DNA of 64,000 bases from Aquila chrysaetos chrysaetos. Taxonomy: Eukaryota > Chordata > Aves > Accipitriformes > Accipitridae. Positions 27,001-37,304 of the stretch are shown one piece after another. The stretch lies in assembly GCF_900496995.4 (NCBI RefSeq), contig NW_024470381.1, forward strand, positions 248,001 through 312,000, read 5' to 3'. How positions within the stretch are numbered: the first letter of the stretch is position 1; the number at the start of each line of letters is the position of its first letter. Both the position numbers and the translations under genes were made by a program. The notes beneath the pieces are model-generated. The model had not been told where the DNA came from. It did no database searches and saw only the letters and a program-made list of their open reading frames with translations.

Positions 27001-30000
27001 CCGAATTACTCACTGACCACCACGTCCACGGGAAGCTGGGCCAGCAGGTTCCCGATGGGCATCGGGTTTTCAGCCTCATCCAGGGCTCCCTGGTCCTTCA
27101 GGTACCACACGGCCATCTCCAGGCTGGATGAGGGAGGAGGCTCCAGGAAGGGAAAGGTCTGGGGGTCACCCAATCCCATGCTCTTTAACTGAGAGAAAAG
27201 CACACGTAGAACAAGGCCGGCGATGACAGGAAGAGCCTGGAGGTTTACAAAGCCCCCCCAAGAGCCATCACACTCCTGACGCTTGAGCCGCAGCCTGATC
27301 TCACGCTTGGCTGGCTGGGTTTCCCCTCTGAGATCTCCCCAAATCTCCCCCAAGGAAACCCCAAGGCGATCAGAGGGATCCCCAACTTTACCTGGAGCAC
27401 CAGAGCATCAAGCGCTACCTGCTGAATCTCCGGCACGGGGTAGGGGGAAAAGGCATCGTAGTCAGATTCGGCGTAGAGCCGGTAGCAGATGCCAGGGCTG
27501 GTCCTGCCAGCACATCCCTTCCACTGCTCAGCGCTTGCCCAGCTGATCCAAAACTCCTGCAGCCGCTGAAGTTTGTCCTGAGGGTCGTAGCTCATTTCCT
27601 TCACCTTCCCTGGAGGGAGTAGGAGGGAAGGAGAAGCTCTGGGCCATGCAGGAGGGAAGGAAAAGCTTTCTCACCCAGCAGAGAGGGGCGTTGAAGGGGG
27701 GATTTTTACCAGAATCCAGGACAAAGTGCATGCTGTTGATCGTCACCAAGGTCTCTGCAACGTTGGTAGAGAGGATGCACTTACGGACACCGGGAGGGGG
27801 CACGTCAAACACCTGAAGAAGGAGAAATGATGGTCCTACATCAGCACAGCTGGCTCCAGAGCAGAGCAAACCTCCAGAAAAGGGAGGCTGCACCCCAAAA
27901 GCACCCACAGTCAGGGCGTAGCCGGGCTGAGCTCTGGGATTTTTTCACTCTGCGATGCCAGGGTGCCGAATTCCACCCCGATTCTCAGGGTCAGACCCTC
28001 ACCCACCTTGTCCTGCTCCGCAACAGAGAGGGTGCTGTGCAGGGGGAGCACAATCCAATGCTGGGTACGCGCGGCGTAAGCCTGTGCCACCTCCAGCACC
28101 GCGCCGATCTCGGCTACCCCGCTCAGGAACACCAGTGGGTCCCCGCGTTCCTCCAGTGGGTACTTGTGGTCGATGGCTTGCAGCACCCACAGGTACAGGA
28201 GGGGATCCAGGTGCTCCGATTTCCCCGATTTCCCGACCATGGATGCTTCTTCCTTAGGGATGGGTTGATAGATGACCTGCAGGAGCAGAGACAGGGAGGA
28301 CGTTGCCTCCAGATAGACACAGCGAGAGACTCGCGCCCGCCCCGTGCCAGGATTCATCCCAAAAATCCCCCTCCGTCCTCACCAAGATGGGGGAAATCCT
28401 TCCTGGCACCTGCAGCACTGGGGCACCCCCAAAGTACCCCGAAAAAAGACAGATATTCATGGTCGCCGACATCAGCACCAACTTAAGGTCCGGCCGAGCA
28501 GGAAGGAGCTGCCGCAGGACCCCCAGGAGGAAATTGCTGTGCAGATGCCACTCGTGAACCTCATCGGTGATCAGGACGTGATACCCAGGCAGCGTCGGCT
28601 CCCGCTGTACCTGCCGCAGCAGCAGCCCCTCCGTCAGGAAGACAATCTTGGTGGCGGGCAAGCGGGTGCTCTCAAAGCAGATCTGGTAGCCCACCTGGGG
28701 CAGGAAGAGCAGAATAGAATAAAATTGAATAAAACCAAATAAAATAGAGCATTTCAGTTGGAAGGGACTACAACAATCCTCTAGTCCAACTGCCTGACCA
28801 CTTCAGGGCTGACCAAAAGCCAAAGGATATTATTAAGGGCATTTTCTCTTAAACACTGGCAGACGTGGGGCACTGACACCCCTGGGAAGCCTCTCAAGGT
28901 GTCTGACCACCCTCTCGGTAAAGAAATGTTTCCTAATATCAAGTCTGAACATCTCAATGCAGCTTTGAACCAGGGACCTCTTCTCCCTCCAGAGAGTCAA
29001 CAGCACCTCCCAGTTCAGTATCATCAGCCCACGTGCATCGATAAAAATAACAGTATTTTCTTTATATTGATATTTTCAGTATTTTTTGAACAGGATTGGC
29101 CCTAAATTTGAACCTTGAGGAACAGCGCTGCTGCCCGGCTGCTAGCCAGATGTAACCCAGTTCACTACAACCCTTTTGTTCAACCCATTCTTCAGCCAGT
29201 AGCACCCAGTAACAGGGTGGGAAGAAACCAGCAGCGCCCAACAGCTCCCAGTTACCCCTAAACTGGCCGAGGAAATCAGCTGTCACCAGCCCACAGACCT
29301 CACCTTGTTTCCGTATTGGTGCAGGCTCTCGAAGCCCACCCGCTTGGCCAGCGAGATGCAGGCAATACGGCGAGGTTGGGTACAAGCCACGTGACTGTAA
29401 CCGGCCGCCAACAAGAATTGAGGCACCTGCGTGGATTTACCACAGCCGGTATCGCCAGCAATCACCACCACTTGGTTTTGAGCCACAGCACGCAGGAGCT
29501 GGTCCCGGTATTGGGAGATGGGAAGCGCCGCTCGTTCCCGTTGGAGTTTGGCCAGTTTGGCGAAGCTTTGTTTTTGGGTGAAGTCCAGGTAGTGCAGCAA
29601 AGCGGCACGAAATTCAGAGAGACGTTCCTGGGGCACGCCGGAGTCTCCTCGCCGGCCTCGGATCGCTCCCTCCATGTCGGCGCTCAGCACCGAGAGGTTG
29701 ATGCGGTACCGGGGGTCATACTGGCGGGGCAGGTCGAGGCGGTGGGCGATGGCGGGGGGCTCTGCCTGGTTGTGGCAGCTGGGGGTTGGCTCACTTTCGG
29801 TTCTCCAGCTCTGGAAACGCCGGAGCCGCTCAAAGAAAGCCCAGAAGTTACGGACATCCTCAGACCCAGCTCCGATATAATCTTGCTCACGGAAATACAG
29901 CTCTTCCAGACGGCGCCGTGTGGTGGGGCAGTCCCAATCCCACTGGGAAGGTGAAAGGTCCCGCTCCCGCCGTCGGGATCTGCTCTCCTTCTCCGATGGC

Positions 30001-30002
30001 AT
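24058..30002 (-). pseudogene. DHX34: DHX34 (DExH RNA helicase of NMD), apparently decayed
   Basis: DHX34 is a DEAH-box helicase that promotes nonsense-mediated mRNA decay with UPF1 and SMG1. Coding exons, 5' to 3': 29304-30002, 28383-28694, 28007-28276, 27710-27812, 27392-27609, 27014-27188, 26723-26916, 26429-26530, 26032-26274, 25785-25952, 25582-25693, 25313-25419, 24970-25227, 24664-24840, 24443-24566, 24058-24191. All splice phases agree and give 1,131 codons plus stop (human 1,143). The start at 30002 gives [20 protein letters not shown], close to the mammalian N-terminus. Walker [10 protein letters not shown] (about 183-191), DEVH (277-280) and SAT (309-311) are seen, as is the C-terminal zinc-finger-like [22 protein letters not shown]. 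Oddities: in-frame TGA codons at 26825-26827, 26516-26518, 26441-26443 and 26263-26265 (first at codon 623). Motif II is DEVHEW, motif [14 protein letters not shown] and motif [10 protein letters not shown]. The changes look like C-to-T at CpG (CGA to TGA, CGG to TGG). A genuine but truncated gene is the alternative. Confidence 0.85.
28712..29230 (-). mobile_element. CR1 LINE inside DHX34 intron
   Basis: This fills most of the 609-bp intron between the first two DHX34 coding exons. On the minus strand it ends with the CR1-type terminus ('catttcagttggaagggact' on the plus strand) next to a short AATA-rich tail at 28712-28750. Further in come the 'gaacaggattggccctaaat' and 'ccttgaggaacagcgct' blocks of the CR1 body. 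It is truncated, non-coding and in the same orientation as the host gene. Confidence 0.8.
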
Positions 30003-30149
30003 GTCTGTGGTGGGGCAGCTGGTTCCCAGAGCCAGGGACCTGTGGCAGGACAGGGGCCAGTGTGAGGTGGGGGCCTGTGACCAGCCTCGGCTCATCCTGG
30101 GGATCTGGGGGTGTTGGGGGACCATCAGAGCCTCCTCCTTGCCCACAGC

Positions 30150-31230
30150 CGGGAGCCCCAGCATCGCACATGTCCTGGGACACCCCATACCCCAGCCAAG
30201 CCCCCTAGTATACCTGTGCACCCTGTCCCAGATCCTTGGGACCCCTGTGCACCCCATCCCAGCCCCTTAGGACCCCCATGCACCCTGTCCCAGCATCCTG
30301 GGACCATCAGGCACCCCGTGTCAGCCATCTGGGACCCCTGTGCACGCAAACTGAGCCCCCTGAGACCCCAGCCCAGCCTCCGGGACCCACACACACCCCT
30401 GTCCAGCTCCTTGGGAGCCCTCACTACCCCATACCAGCCCCCTGGGACCCCCACACACCCCTGACCAGCCCCCTGAGACCCCTGTGCACCCCCTCCCAGC
30501 CCCTTGGGACCCCCATGCACCCCATCCCAGCCCCCTGGGACCTCCATGCACCCCATCCCAGCCCCCTGGGATCCCCGTGCACCCCATTCCAGTCCCTTGG
30601 GACCCCCACGCACCCTGTCCCAGGACCCTGGGACACTCAGGCACCCCGTGTCAGCCCTCTGCGACCCCTGTGCACCCCAACTGAGCTCCCTAAGACCCCA
30701 ACGCAGCCCCCGAGGACCCACATACACCCCTGTCCAGCCCCTTGGGACACCCATAAACCCTGTCCCAGCTCCCTGAGACCCCACAGACCCCAACCCAGCA
30801 CGCTGGGACCCCATACACCCCTGGCTTATCCCCTTGGGACCCCCCACAACCTGGCCCTGCCCCCTGGGACCCCCATGCACCCTGGTTTATCCCCACGTGA
30901 CCACACACACCCCAGCTAGCTCCCTGGGACCCGCGCGCACCCCATCCCAGACCCTTGGAATCCCCATACACGCTGTCCCAGCCCCTTGGGACCCCCGTGC
31001 ACACTGTCCCAGCCCCCTAGGACCCCCGTGCACCCTGTCCCAGTCCCATGGGACCCCCACACACCCTGTCCCAGCACCCTGGGACTGCTGTGCACCCCGT
31101 GTCAGCCTTCTGGGACCCCTGTGCACCCCAACTGAGCTCCCTGAGACCCCAACCCAGCCCCCTGAGGGCCCCACACACCCCTGTCCAGCCCTCGAGAGCC
31201 CCAACACCCTGTCCCTGCCCTCAGGAACCT
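30150..31230. repeat. 31-bp C-rich minisatellite in DHX34 intron 1
   Basis: About 1.1 kb of imperfect units near 31 bp, core 'cccttgggacccccatgcac', fill the intron between the non-coding first exon and the first coding exon of DHX34. A variant block containing 'caccccgtgtcagcc' recurs near 30318, 30648 and 31098, so a higher-order pattern is superimposed. The array leaves frames of about 230-256 codons open on both strands; these are artefacts of the repeat. Confidence 0.9.
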
Positions 31231-31321
31231 CACACCAGGCCCAGCTCCCCCTGAGACACCCCCCCACAACGCCAGGCCCGGCTCTCCATCGCCTCAGGCC
31301 CACCGGGCCCCACTTCCCTAC

Positions 31322-31590
31322 CCGTCCGCGGCTCAGAAGGACCCTCTCCGGCCCCTCTCCCTCCCTGGCAGCCGCTGCTCCGGGACCGGGGCCGCCCGGG
31401 CCCGTAAACCGCCGCCCTGAGGACCGGGCCTGGCCCCCGCCTTCACCGACCAGGCCCCGCCGCCGGGATGTACCAGGCGCCGCCGCCAGAGGGCGCCCGA
31501 ACAACGCCGCCGGGGGCGGGGCTCGGGAAGGGGCGGGGGAAGGGGGCGGGGAAGGGGCGGGGAAAGGGGCGGGGCGTTCCGCGAGGTGCC
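31322..31590 (-). promoter_or_regulatory. DHX34 CpG-rich promoter and first exon
   Basis: A GC- and CpG-rich block holds at least four GGGGCGG-type Sp1 boxes at about 31512-31580. On the minus strand a good splice donor (GGACGG|GTAGGG) ends a likely non-coding exon at 31322; its acceptor would be at 30004, two bases before the start codon. The transcription start was not determined and probably lies at 31400-31500. Confidence 0.6.
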
Positions 31591-31624
31591 CGACGTGGCG
31601 GGCGGGGGCTGCGAGCACCGCTGT

Positions 31625-33160
31625 GCCCCCCCGTCCCCAAATGTCATTGCTGTGCACCCCCTGACCCTGTCATTGCTGTGCCCCCCCATCCCCAAATGTC
31701 ATTGCTGTGCACCCCCTGTCCCTAACTGTCATTGCTGTGCCCCCCCGTCCCCAAATGTCATTGCTGTGCACCCCCTGTCCCCAAATGTCATTGCTGTGCC
31801 CCGCTGTCCCCAAATGTCATTGCTGTGCACCCCCTGTCCCTAACTGTCATTGCTGTGCCCCCCCATCCCCAAATGTCATTTCTGTGCACCCCCTGTGTCC
31901 TAGTTTCAGCTGGGATAGAGTTAACTGTCTTCCTAGTAGCTGGTACGGTGCTATGTTTTGAGTTCAGTATGCGAAGAATGCTGACAACACTGATGTTTTC
32001 AGTTGTTGCTCAGTAGTGTTTAGTCTAAAGTCAAGGATTTTTCAGCTTCTCAAGCCCAGCCAGCGAGAAAGCTGGAGGGGCACAAGAAGTTGGGAGGGGA
32101 CACAGCCAGGGCAGCTGACCCAAACTGGCCAACAGGGTATTCCATACCATGGGATGTCACATCTAGTATAGGAACTGGGGAGTGGGTGCAGGGAATCGCT
32201 CGCTCCGGGACTAGCGGGGTGTTGGTCGGTGGGTGGTGAGAAATTGCACTGCGCATCATTTGTACATTCCAATCCTTTCATTACTGCTGTTGTCATTTTA
32301 TTAGTGTTATCATTATCATTATTATTTTCTTCTTTTCTGTTCTATTAAACCGTTCTTATCTCAACCCATGGGTTTTGCTTCTTTTTCCCGATTTTCTCCC
32401 CCATCCCACTGGGGGGGGGGGGAGTGAGTGAGTGAGCGGCTGCGTGGTGCTTAGTTGCTGGCTGGGGTTAAACCACGACACCCTGTCCCCAAATGTCATT
32501 GCTGTGCTCCCCACCCCCCCATCCCCAAATGTCACTGCTGTGCCCCCATCCCCCTGTCCCCAACCGTCACCACTGTCCCCCATGTCCCCATCACTCCTGT
32601 CCCCAACCATCACCACTGTCCCCCCATCCCCAACCATCACTGCTCTGCCCCCCCATCCCCATCCATCCCCATGATGCCCAGTTGTCCCCAACCACCTCTG
32701 CTGTCCCCACCCTGTCCCCAGCCATCCAGGTGGTGCCCAGCTGTCCCCCCCCCCCTCCCCATCCCTCCCTGTTGTGCCCCACTGTCCCTAATCATCCCTG
32801 CTATGCCCATCCCTACGGTGCTCAACCATCCTCAACTGTCTCTATTGTGCCCAGCTGTCCCCAACCACCCCTGTGATGCCCAACTGTCCCCAACCATCTC
32901 CACCATGCCCATCCCCAACCATCCCTGTCATGCCCATCTCTGTTATTCTCCACTGTCCCCACCATCCTCAACCATCCCGGCTGTCCCCAACCATCCCAAC
33001 TATCCCCAGCCATCCCTGTCATGCCCATCCCTGTTGTTCCCCACTGTCCCCAGCCATCCCAACTGTCCCCAGCCATCCCTGTCATGCCCATCCCCATTGT
33101 TCCCCACTGTCCGCAACCATCCTCAACCATCCTGGCTGTCCCCAACTGTCCCTGCCCCAC
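31625..33160. repeat. 30-bp minisatellite interrupted by a solo LTR
   Basis: From 31625 to 31895, 30-bp units share the core 'ccaaatgtcattgctgtgca'. The array resumes at 32481 and degenerates into shorter 'tccccaaccatccctg' units up to about 33160. The LTR at 31896-32480 splits the array. Long chance frames arise on both strands (for example 32455-33234). Confidence 0.9.
31896..32480 (+). mobile_element. Solo LTR, ERVL-like endogenous retrovirus
   Basis: A 585-bp element begins TGTCCTAGTTTC and ends AACCACGACA. It is flanked by the identical 5-bp duplication CCCTG at 31891-31895 and 32481-32485. A 5-bp duplication and TG...CA ends fit ERVL-type elements, and the terminal 'ggttaaaccacgaca' is a common avian LTR end. 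An ATTAAA poly(A)-like signal at 32344-32349 favours plus orientation. No internal retroviral region is present, so it is a solo LTR fossil. Age is unknown, though the ends and duplication are still clean. Confidence 0.85.
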
Positions 33161-33413
33161 CTACCCCCAGGCTGGGCAGCACCTGGGGTAGTGAAAATCA
33201 GACACCAACTTCAGCTCCGAGCTCCACACCATGATCAAGACCATGGGTTACCCTTCACAAGGACTTTCTGGGGTGGGGAGGAGACACTGCAGCACCTATT
33301 GCGTCATCCGCGAGCTCAAAACTGCCGAGACGGCAAAAATCTTGCCCAATAAACAACCAAAAAGGAGAACCAAGGGACCAAGGTCTTGCTCAAGGCTTGA
33401 GGGAGCTTCAATA

Positions 33414-33419
33414 TTTATT
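33414..33419 (-). terminator. C5AR1 poly(A) signal AATAAA
   Basis: The minus strand reads AATAAA about 500 bases beyond the C5AR1 stop, giving a 3' UTR of usual size. The 250 bases to its left (33161-33413) hold nothing recognisable. Confidence 0.65.
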
Positions 33420-33912
33420 GGCGACATTGGACACGGCTATGGTGAAGACAGGGGGATGGTGAAGGGCAACCAGCCCCCCCATCAATGGGGTGGACTTGAG
33501 TTTTTGGGGTGATAGAGGGGGAGTTTAACATGCAGGTGGGTTCACCTGCGTCTTGGACCTCGCTGGGTGGTGGAGATGGGGGCCTGGGAGGGGGTTCATG
33601 GGGCAGCACAGCTCTTATAGGGCTGAGAGAGGGGAAAATAGAGTCCACGCTTGGGTTGGAGAAGCAGAAGTGGGTATTGTGGGCAAAGACAACGTCCTCT
33701 TGCTGCTGGCAAGCCGCTGAGGAAGCCAGGAGGAGGGCCCCAGGGCTAGGTGGGCACACAATTCCCCAGCCTGCAATCACGTGGGGCAACTGGTGGGGAA
33801 AGGGGATGATGAAGGCATCTTCTCTCTACGGGGCCCCGGGGGACCTCTAGGAGAGGAGGAGAAGGTAGTGGCCTCAAGTGATGTTCCAGCCCTAGAGCTA
33901 CCTCATTCCTGG

Positions 33913-34965
33913 TCAGACATTGGTGCTGACGCTGTGGTCATCCATGGTGGACTTGGTCTTCATCCTGCTGTCCCCCATGGTGCTGGTGGGGTCATCACTC
34001 AGCACGCCCCGCAGCACAGCTCTCCAGGAACGCTGGAACTTGTCCTTGAAGTCCTGGCCCATGACGATGTAGATGATGGGGTTGATGCAGCTGTTGATGT
34101 AGGCGATGCCGGTCACAATGGGGTCAGCTGCCAGGGCACCCTTGAACAAGTCGCTGTGAGGACGGGTGGAGGCCAGGATCAAGCCCACGATGTGGTAGGG
34201 CAGCCAGCACACAAAGAAGCTGATGATGACCACCAAGATGAGCTTGATGGCTTTCTGGGAGCGAGCAAAGCCCTTGCTGTGGACACGAGCCAGCAGCAAG
34301 CTATAGCAAGCCGTGATCACCACAAAGGGTACCAGGAAGCCGCAGATGAAGCGGGTGACAGCTGTAACGAGCTCAGTGACTTGCTGGTGATGCCCCACGG
34401 CCGCATAGTCCAGGACGCAGGTGGTCTTGTCGGAGAAGTCATCCAAACGGGTGGTGCGGAAGATGAAGGAGGGAAGGGTGAGGAGCCCGGCCAGGAACCA
34501 GGCGGCCGCGCAAGTGCCCCGGACCAGCCCCAGCGTCCGGTGGTTTTGGCACCACACCGGCCGCGTCACCAGGGCGCAACGGTCGGCACTGATGGCCATC
34601 AGGAGGAGGACGCTGGCAAACATGTTGAGGATGGTGAGGGAGGGCAGCAGCTTGCAGGCGAAGCGACCCAACGGCCAATGGTGATCACGGGCCAGCGGCA
34701 GGGCCAGGAAGGGCAGGGCCAGGCAGCAAAGGAGGTCGGCCACAGAGAGGTTGAGGAACCAGACACCGTTCACCGTGCGCCGCAGCTCAAAGCCAGTCAC
34801 CCAGATGACGGCTCCGTTGCCCAAGACACCCAGGAGGAAGATGAGGGCGTAGAGCACCAGGATGGCACGGTAGCTGTGAGGGACTTCATAGCCATCGAAA
34901 TCATACATGGAATAGTCATCCCCGTTGGAGTAATTGAAGGTGTAATTGGACATGGAGAAGTCCAT
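33913..34965 (-). CDS. C5AR1: C5a anaphylatoxin receptor 1
   Basis: Class A G-protein-coupled receptor for complement fragment C5a, acting at the plasma membrane of myeloid cells. The 350-codon frame is complete (human 350) and in one exon, as in mammals. The N-terminus is rich in Asp and Tyr (possible sulfation) with sequons at N7 and N11. Visible landmarks: GNGAVIW in TM1 (about 49-55), LNLSVADLL in TM2 (71-79), the DRC box at 128-130, the extracellular Cys pair C104/C183, CWLPY in TM6 (253-257) and NPIIY in TM7 (295-299). The tail is rich in Ser/Thr, as expected for arrestin binding. A splice acceptor (TTTCTAG) ends at 34984, so the coding exon starts at 34983, 18 bases before the ATG, and a non-coding exon lies near 36051. 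C5AR1 rather than C5AR2 is called because the DRC and NPxxY motifs are in signalling form. No C5AR2 was found between here and DHX34. Confidence 0.93.
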   Translation of the reverse strand: MDFSMSNYTFNYSNGDDYSMYDFDGYEVPHSYRAILVLYALIFLLGVLGNGAVIWVTGFELRRTVNGVWFLNLSVADLLCCLALPFLALPLARDHHWPLGRFACKLLPSLTILNMFASVLLLMAISADRCALVTRPVWCQNHRTLGLVRGTCAAAWFLAGLLTLPSFIFRTTRLDDFSDKTTCVLDYAAVGHHQQVTELVTAVTRFICGFLVPFVVITACYSLLLARVHSKGFARSQKAIKLILVVIISFFVCWLPYHIVGLILASTRPHSDLFKGALAADPIVTGIAYINSCINPIIYIVMGQDFKDKFQRSWRAVLRGVLSDDPTSTMGDSRMKTKSTMDDHSVSTNV

Positions 34966-35007
34966 CCTCCACCAGCTCCCAACCTAGAAACCACACTCCG
35001 TTAGACC

Positions 35008-35325
35008 ATCAAAGAATGGTTTGGGTTGAAGGGACCTTCAAAGATCCTGTAGTCCACACTCCTTGCCACGGGCAAGGACATCTTCCACTGGTCAAGTTGC
35101 TCAAAACCACATCTGTAGCACCACGCAAGGGTTTGGGTTGAAGGGACTTTCAAAGATGACCCCGTCCAGTGCCCTTTCACGGGCAAGGACATCTTCCGCT
35201 AGATCTGGTTGCTCAAAGTCCCATCCAACCTGACCTTGAAGATGGGCCTTCCACAATTCCTCTGGGGAACCTGTTCCAGCATCTCACCACCCTCATTGTA
35301 AAACAACTCTTCCTTACAACCATCA
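35008..35325 (-). mobile_element. Two adjacent CR1 3'-end fragments in C5AR1 intron
   Basis: Two copies of the CR1 terminus lie head to tail, each beginning with the 'gtttgggttgaagggac' block (35017 and 35130) and both containing 'cgggcaaggacatcttcc'. The second continues through 'ttgctcaaagtcccatccaa' to about 35325. Either two insertions or a local duplication made them. Both are minus-oriented, the same as C5AR1. Confidence 0.85.
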
Positions 35326-35663
35326 TCATCGCCATCATCTCTCCCCTCCATCCGACAGTCCTCTCCCCCCCAAGGGCAAAGAGGCAGCACCACCAAAACC
35401 AGTCCAGAGAGATGCTCCTCAATGAGAACGTGTGGTGCAAGCACCCCAGACCACTTGGCTTCATGATTATGTCCCCCCCCCCGCCTCCACCCCGGTAACT
35501 GAGGAAATAGGCATTTCCCCACTTCCTCGCCAAGCTGCCCCCAGCTGCGTGGCGCAAGAAGTTGGATGAGGAAATGCCACAGGAACTGCAGCTCCAGCAG
35601 TTTCTCCAGCTTCTACTGGGTAGGTGGCATGAGGGGATGATTTTGGTTTGGCTCTCAAGCCCC

Positions 35664-35664
<1 letters not shown>

Positions 35665-35693
<29 letters not shown>
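35665..35693. repeat. G29 homopolymer
   Basis: A run of 29 G on the plus strand inside the C5AR1 intron. The exact length is unlikely to be reliable in an assembly. Confidence 0.9.
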
Positions 35694-35696
<3 letters not shown>

Positions 35697-36050
35697 GAGA
35701 AACCTCTCAGTGCCCAAAGCATCGCCAGCACCAAGAGAGAGGTTGGAAAAAAACTGGAAGGAGAAAGAGGAAACCACGGGGAAGGTCTGGGATCCTCAGA
35801 TAGCCGGTTGAATGACCCGGAGCACAGGAAGAAGGGACAAAGAGAAGATGTGGCATCTCCAACCATCATCCAACGCCTAAAGACGAGCCGCAGTGACCTC
35901 ACCGCACGCCCTCAGCAGGGAAAATCCATCCCATGAGCAGAAGGATGGAGGTCACCCAAAGCTCGGCTCTGCCCCCCCCCCAGCACTGGATTTCGGTTTT
36001 TAGGCGAAGGCAGAGAGTCTCACCCATCACACGCCCCACCAGCTGCTCAC

Positions 36051-36113
36051 CTGGGTCCTCACCGGCTGTGGCCGCGCTCTGTGGGGATGAGCGGGCAGCA
36101 CTGGGTTTTTATA
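36051..36113 (-). promoter_or_regulatory. C5AR1 TATA box and non-coding first exon
   Basis: On the minus strand TATAAAAA (36106-36113) lies about 55 bases before a strong splice donor (GACCCAG|GTGAGCAG, exon end at 36051). Transcription should start near 36080, giving a very short 5' exon, as in mammalian C5AR1. This is inferred from motif spacing only. Confidence 0.6.
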
Positions 36114-36914
36114 CAGCAGCGAACAGGAAGCAACACCAAGGGGGAAGAGACCATGGGTGGAGGAAAAAAAAAAAAAAAAGACGACGACAATGACGACGAT
36201 GGGTGGGCTGGGAGGGGCAGCGGGGCCAGGAAAAACTTCGTCTCTGGGTTTAATGAGGGGGAAGATCGCAGGGAGAGGCCCCTCTGCAGCAAAGCTGAGG
36301 AGGGCTAGCTGGCGGCAGTGAGCAGAGCTGGAAAACGAGGCATCAACCCCAAAACAGTGGGTTTTTTTGAGGGGGATCTGGCTCATTTCAGCTCAAAGGT
36401 GATGCTGGGGAGAGCCTGGAGCACCCCTCGCCCATCCGCCGTGGCCACAGAAAGCTGAAGGGTCTCACGGGGATCCCCCCTGGTCTGGGGGACGTCACCA
36501 GCCACCGCCATGGAACTTCTCCTCCTCTCCCAGCCAGGACCTGCTGTGCCCCAAGTGTCCCCACCGGTCCCCCAGGGACAGCACAAAGTCCCAGGGCGGG
36601 GATTAGGGGACAGCCCTCCTGCTCTTACACTCGTTTCACCCCAAAACCTCCTCCAGAGCCGCTACACTCCTCGCTTCACCCCCAAAAACCAAGAACCCCC
36701 CAACAGGTAACAGGCACCAGCAGCTTCCCAGTGCTGGCCAAAGCTTGGCAGCCCCTTCCTGCAGCTCTGGCATCCAGCGGGCAGCCCCTTGCCAGTACCA
36801 GGACTGCCCCCACCACCACCTTCCCAGCCTTGAGAGGAAAGGGGGACCCCCGTGAGCAAGGAGGGGACCCCAGCAGCAAAGCGGGGGGGGTCCCCTGTGA
36901 GCAAGGACCAGGCA
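36114..36914. other. C5AR1-CCDC9 intergenic DNA, no gene seen
   Basis: Contains an A-run followed by GAC/GAT triplets (36163-36200). In human the small gene INAFM1 sits in this gap; no frame here shows its single membrane segment. The short frames on both strands look like chance. Confidence 0.55.
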
Positions 36915-36931
36915 CAGAGATGTTTTGGAGG

Positions 36932-36937
36932 TTTATT
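36932..36937 (-). terminator. CCDC9 poly(A) signal AATAAA
   Basis: The minus strand reads AATAAA about 370 bases beyond the last CCDC9 stop. It sits at the 3' side of a GC-rich UTR with no other signal nearby. Confidence 0.65.
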
Positions 36938-37304
36938 TTACAAAGACCCAGTGGGATGAGGCAAGGTGGGGGATGGGTCAAGCCCACTCCTCCTGCCCAA
37001 CTCCAGGGCACAAAGAAGGGAAGAAGGGGACCCCAAAGTGCCCTGCCAGGGGCAGGAACTTTGTGGGGAGCTGCTGGGAACCGAGGGTGCACAGCTGGAG
37101 CCCCCAAACCCTTTGGGGACCCTCAACACTGCCACCACCGCTGGCATCCTCTGCTCCTAAACACCCACGACACCAGGCTCGACCCACCTATCCCGTGGGC
37201 GCAGAAGGGATTTCAGGGAGTCCCACCACCAAAGGCCAAACCCCGCCAAGGAGGTGCAGGCAGATGACTTTTTTTCCCCTGCACCCCCCTCGCCTCTCTC
37301 TGAC

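Noticed and set aside
30125-31664. Frames of 227-276 codons on both strands
   Set aside because: They are translations of the 31-bp minisatellite and the DHX34 promoter, with low-complexity Pro/Thr or Gly/Val periods.
33781-35004. A 407-codon plus-strand frame covering the C5AR1 locus
   Set aside because: It is the antisense of the intact receptor exon and stays open because of GC-rich third positions. The translation has no family resemblance.
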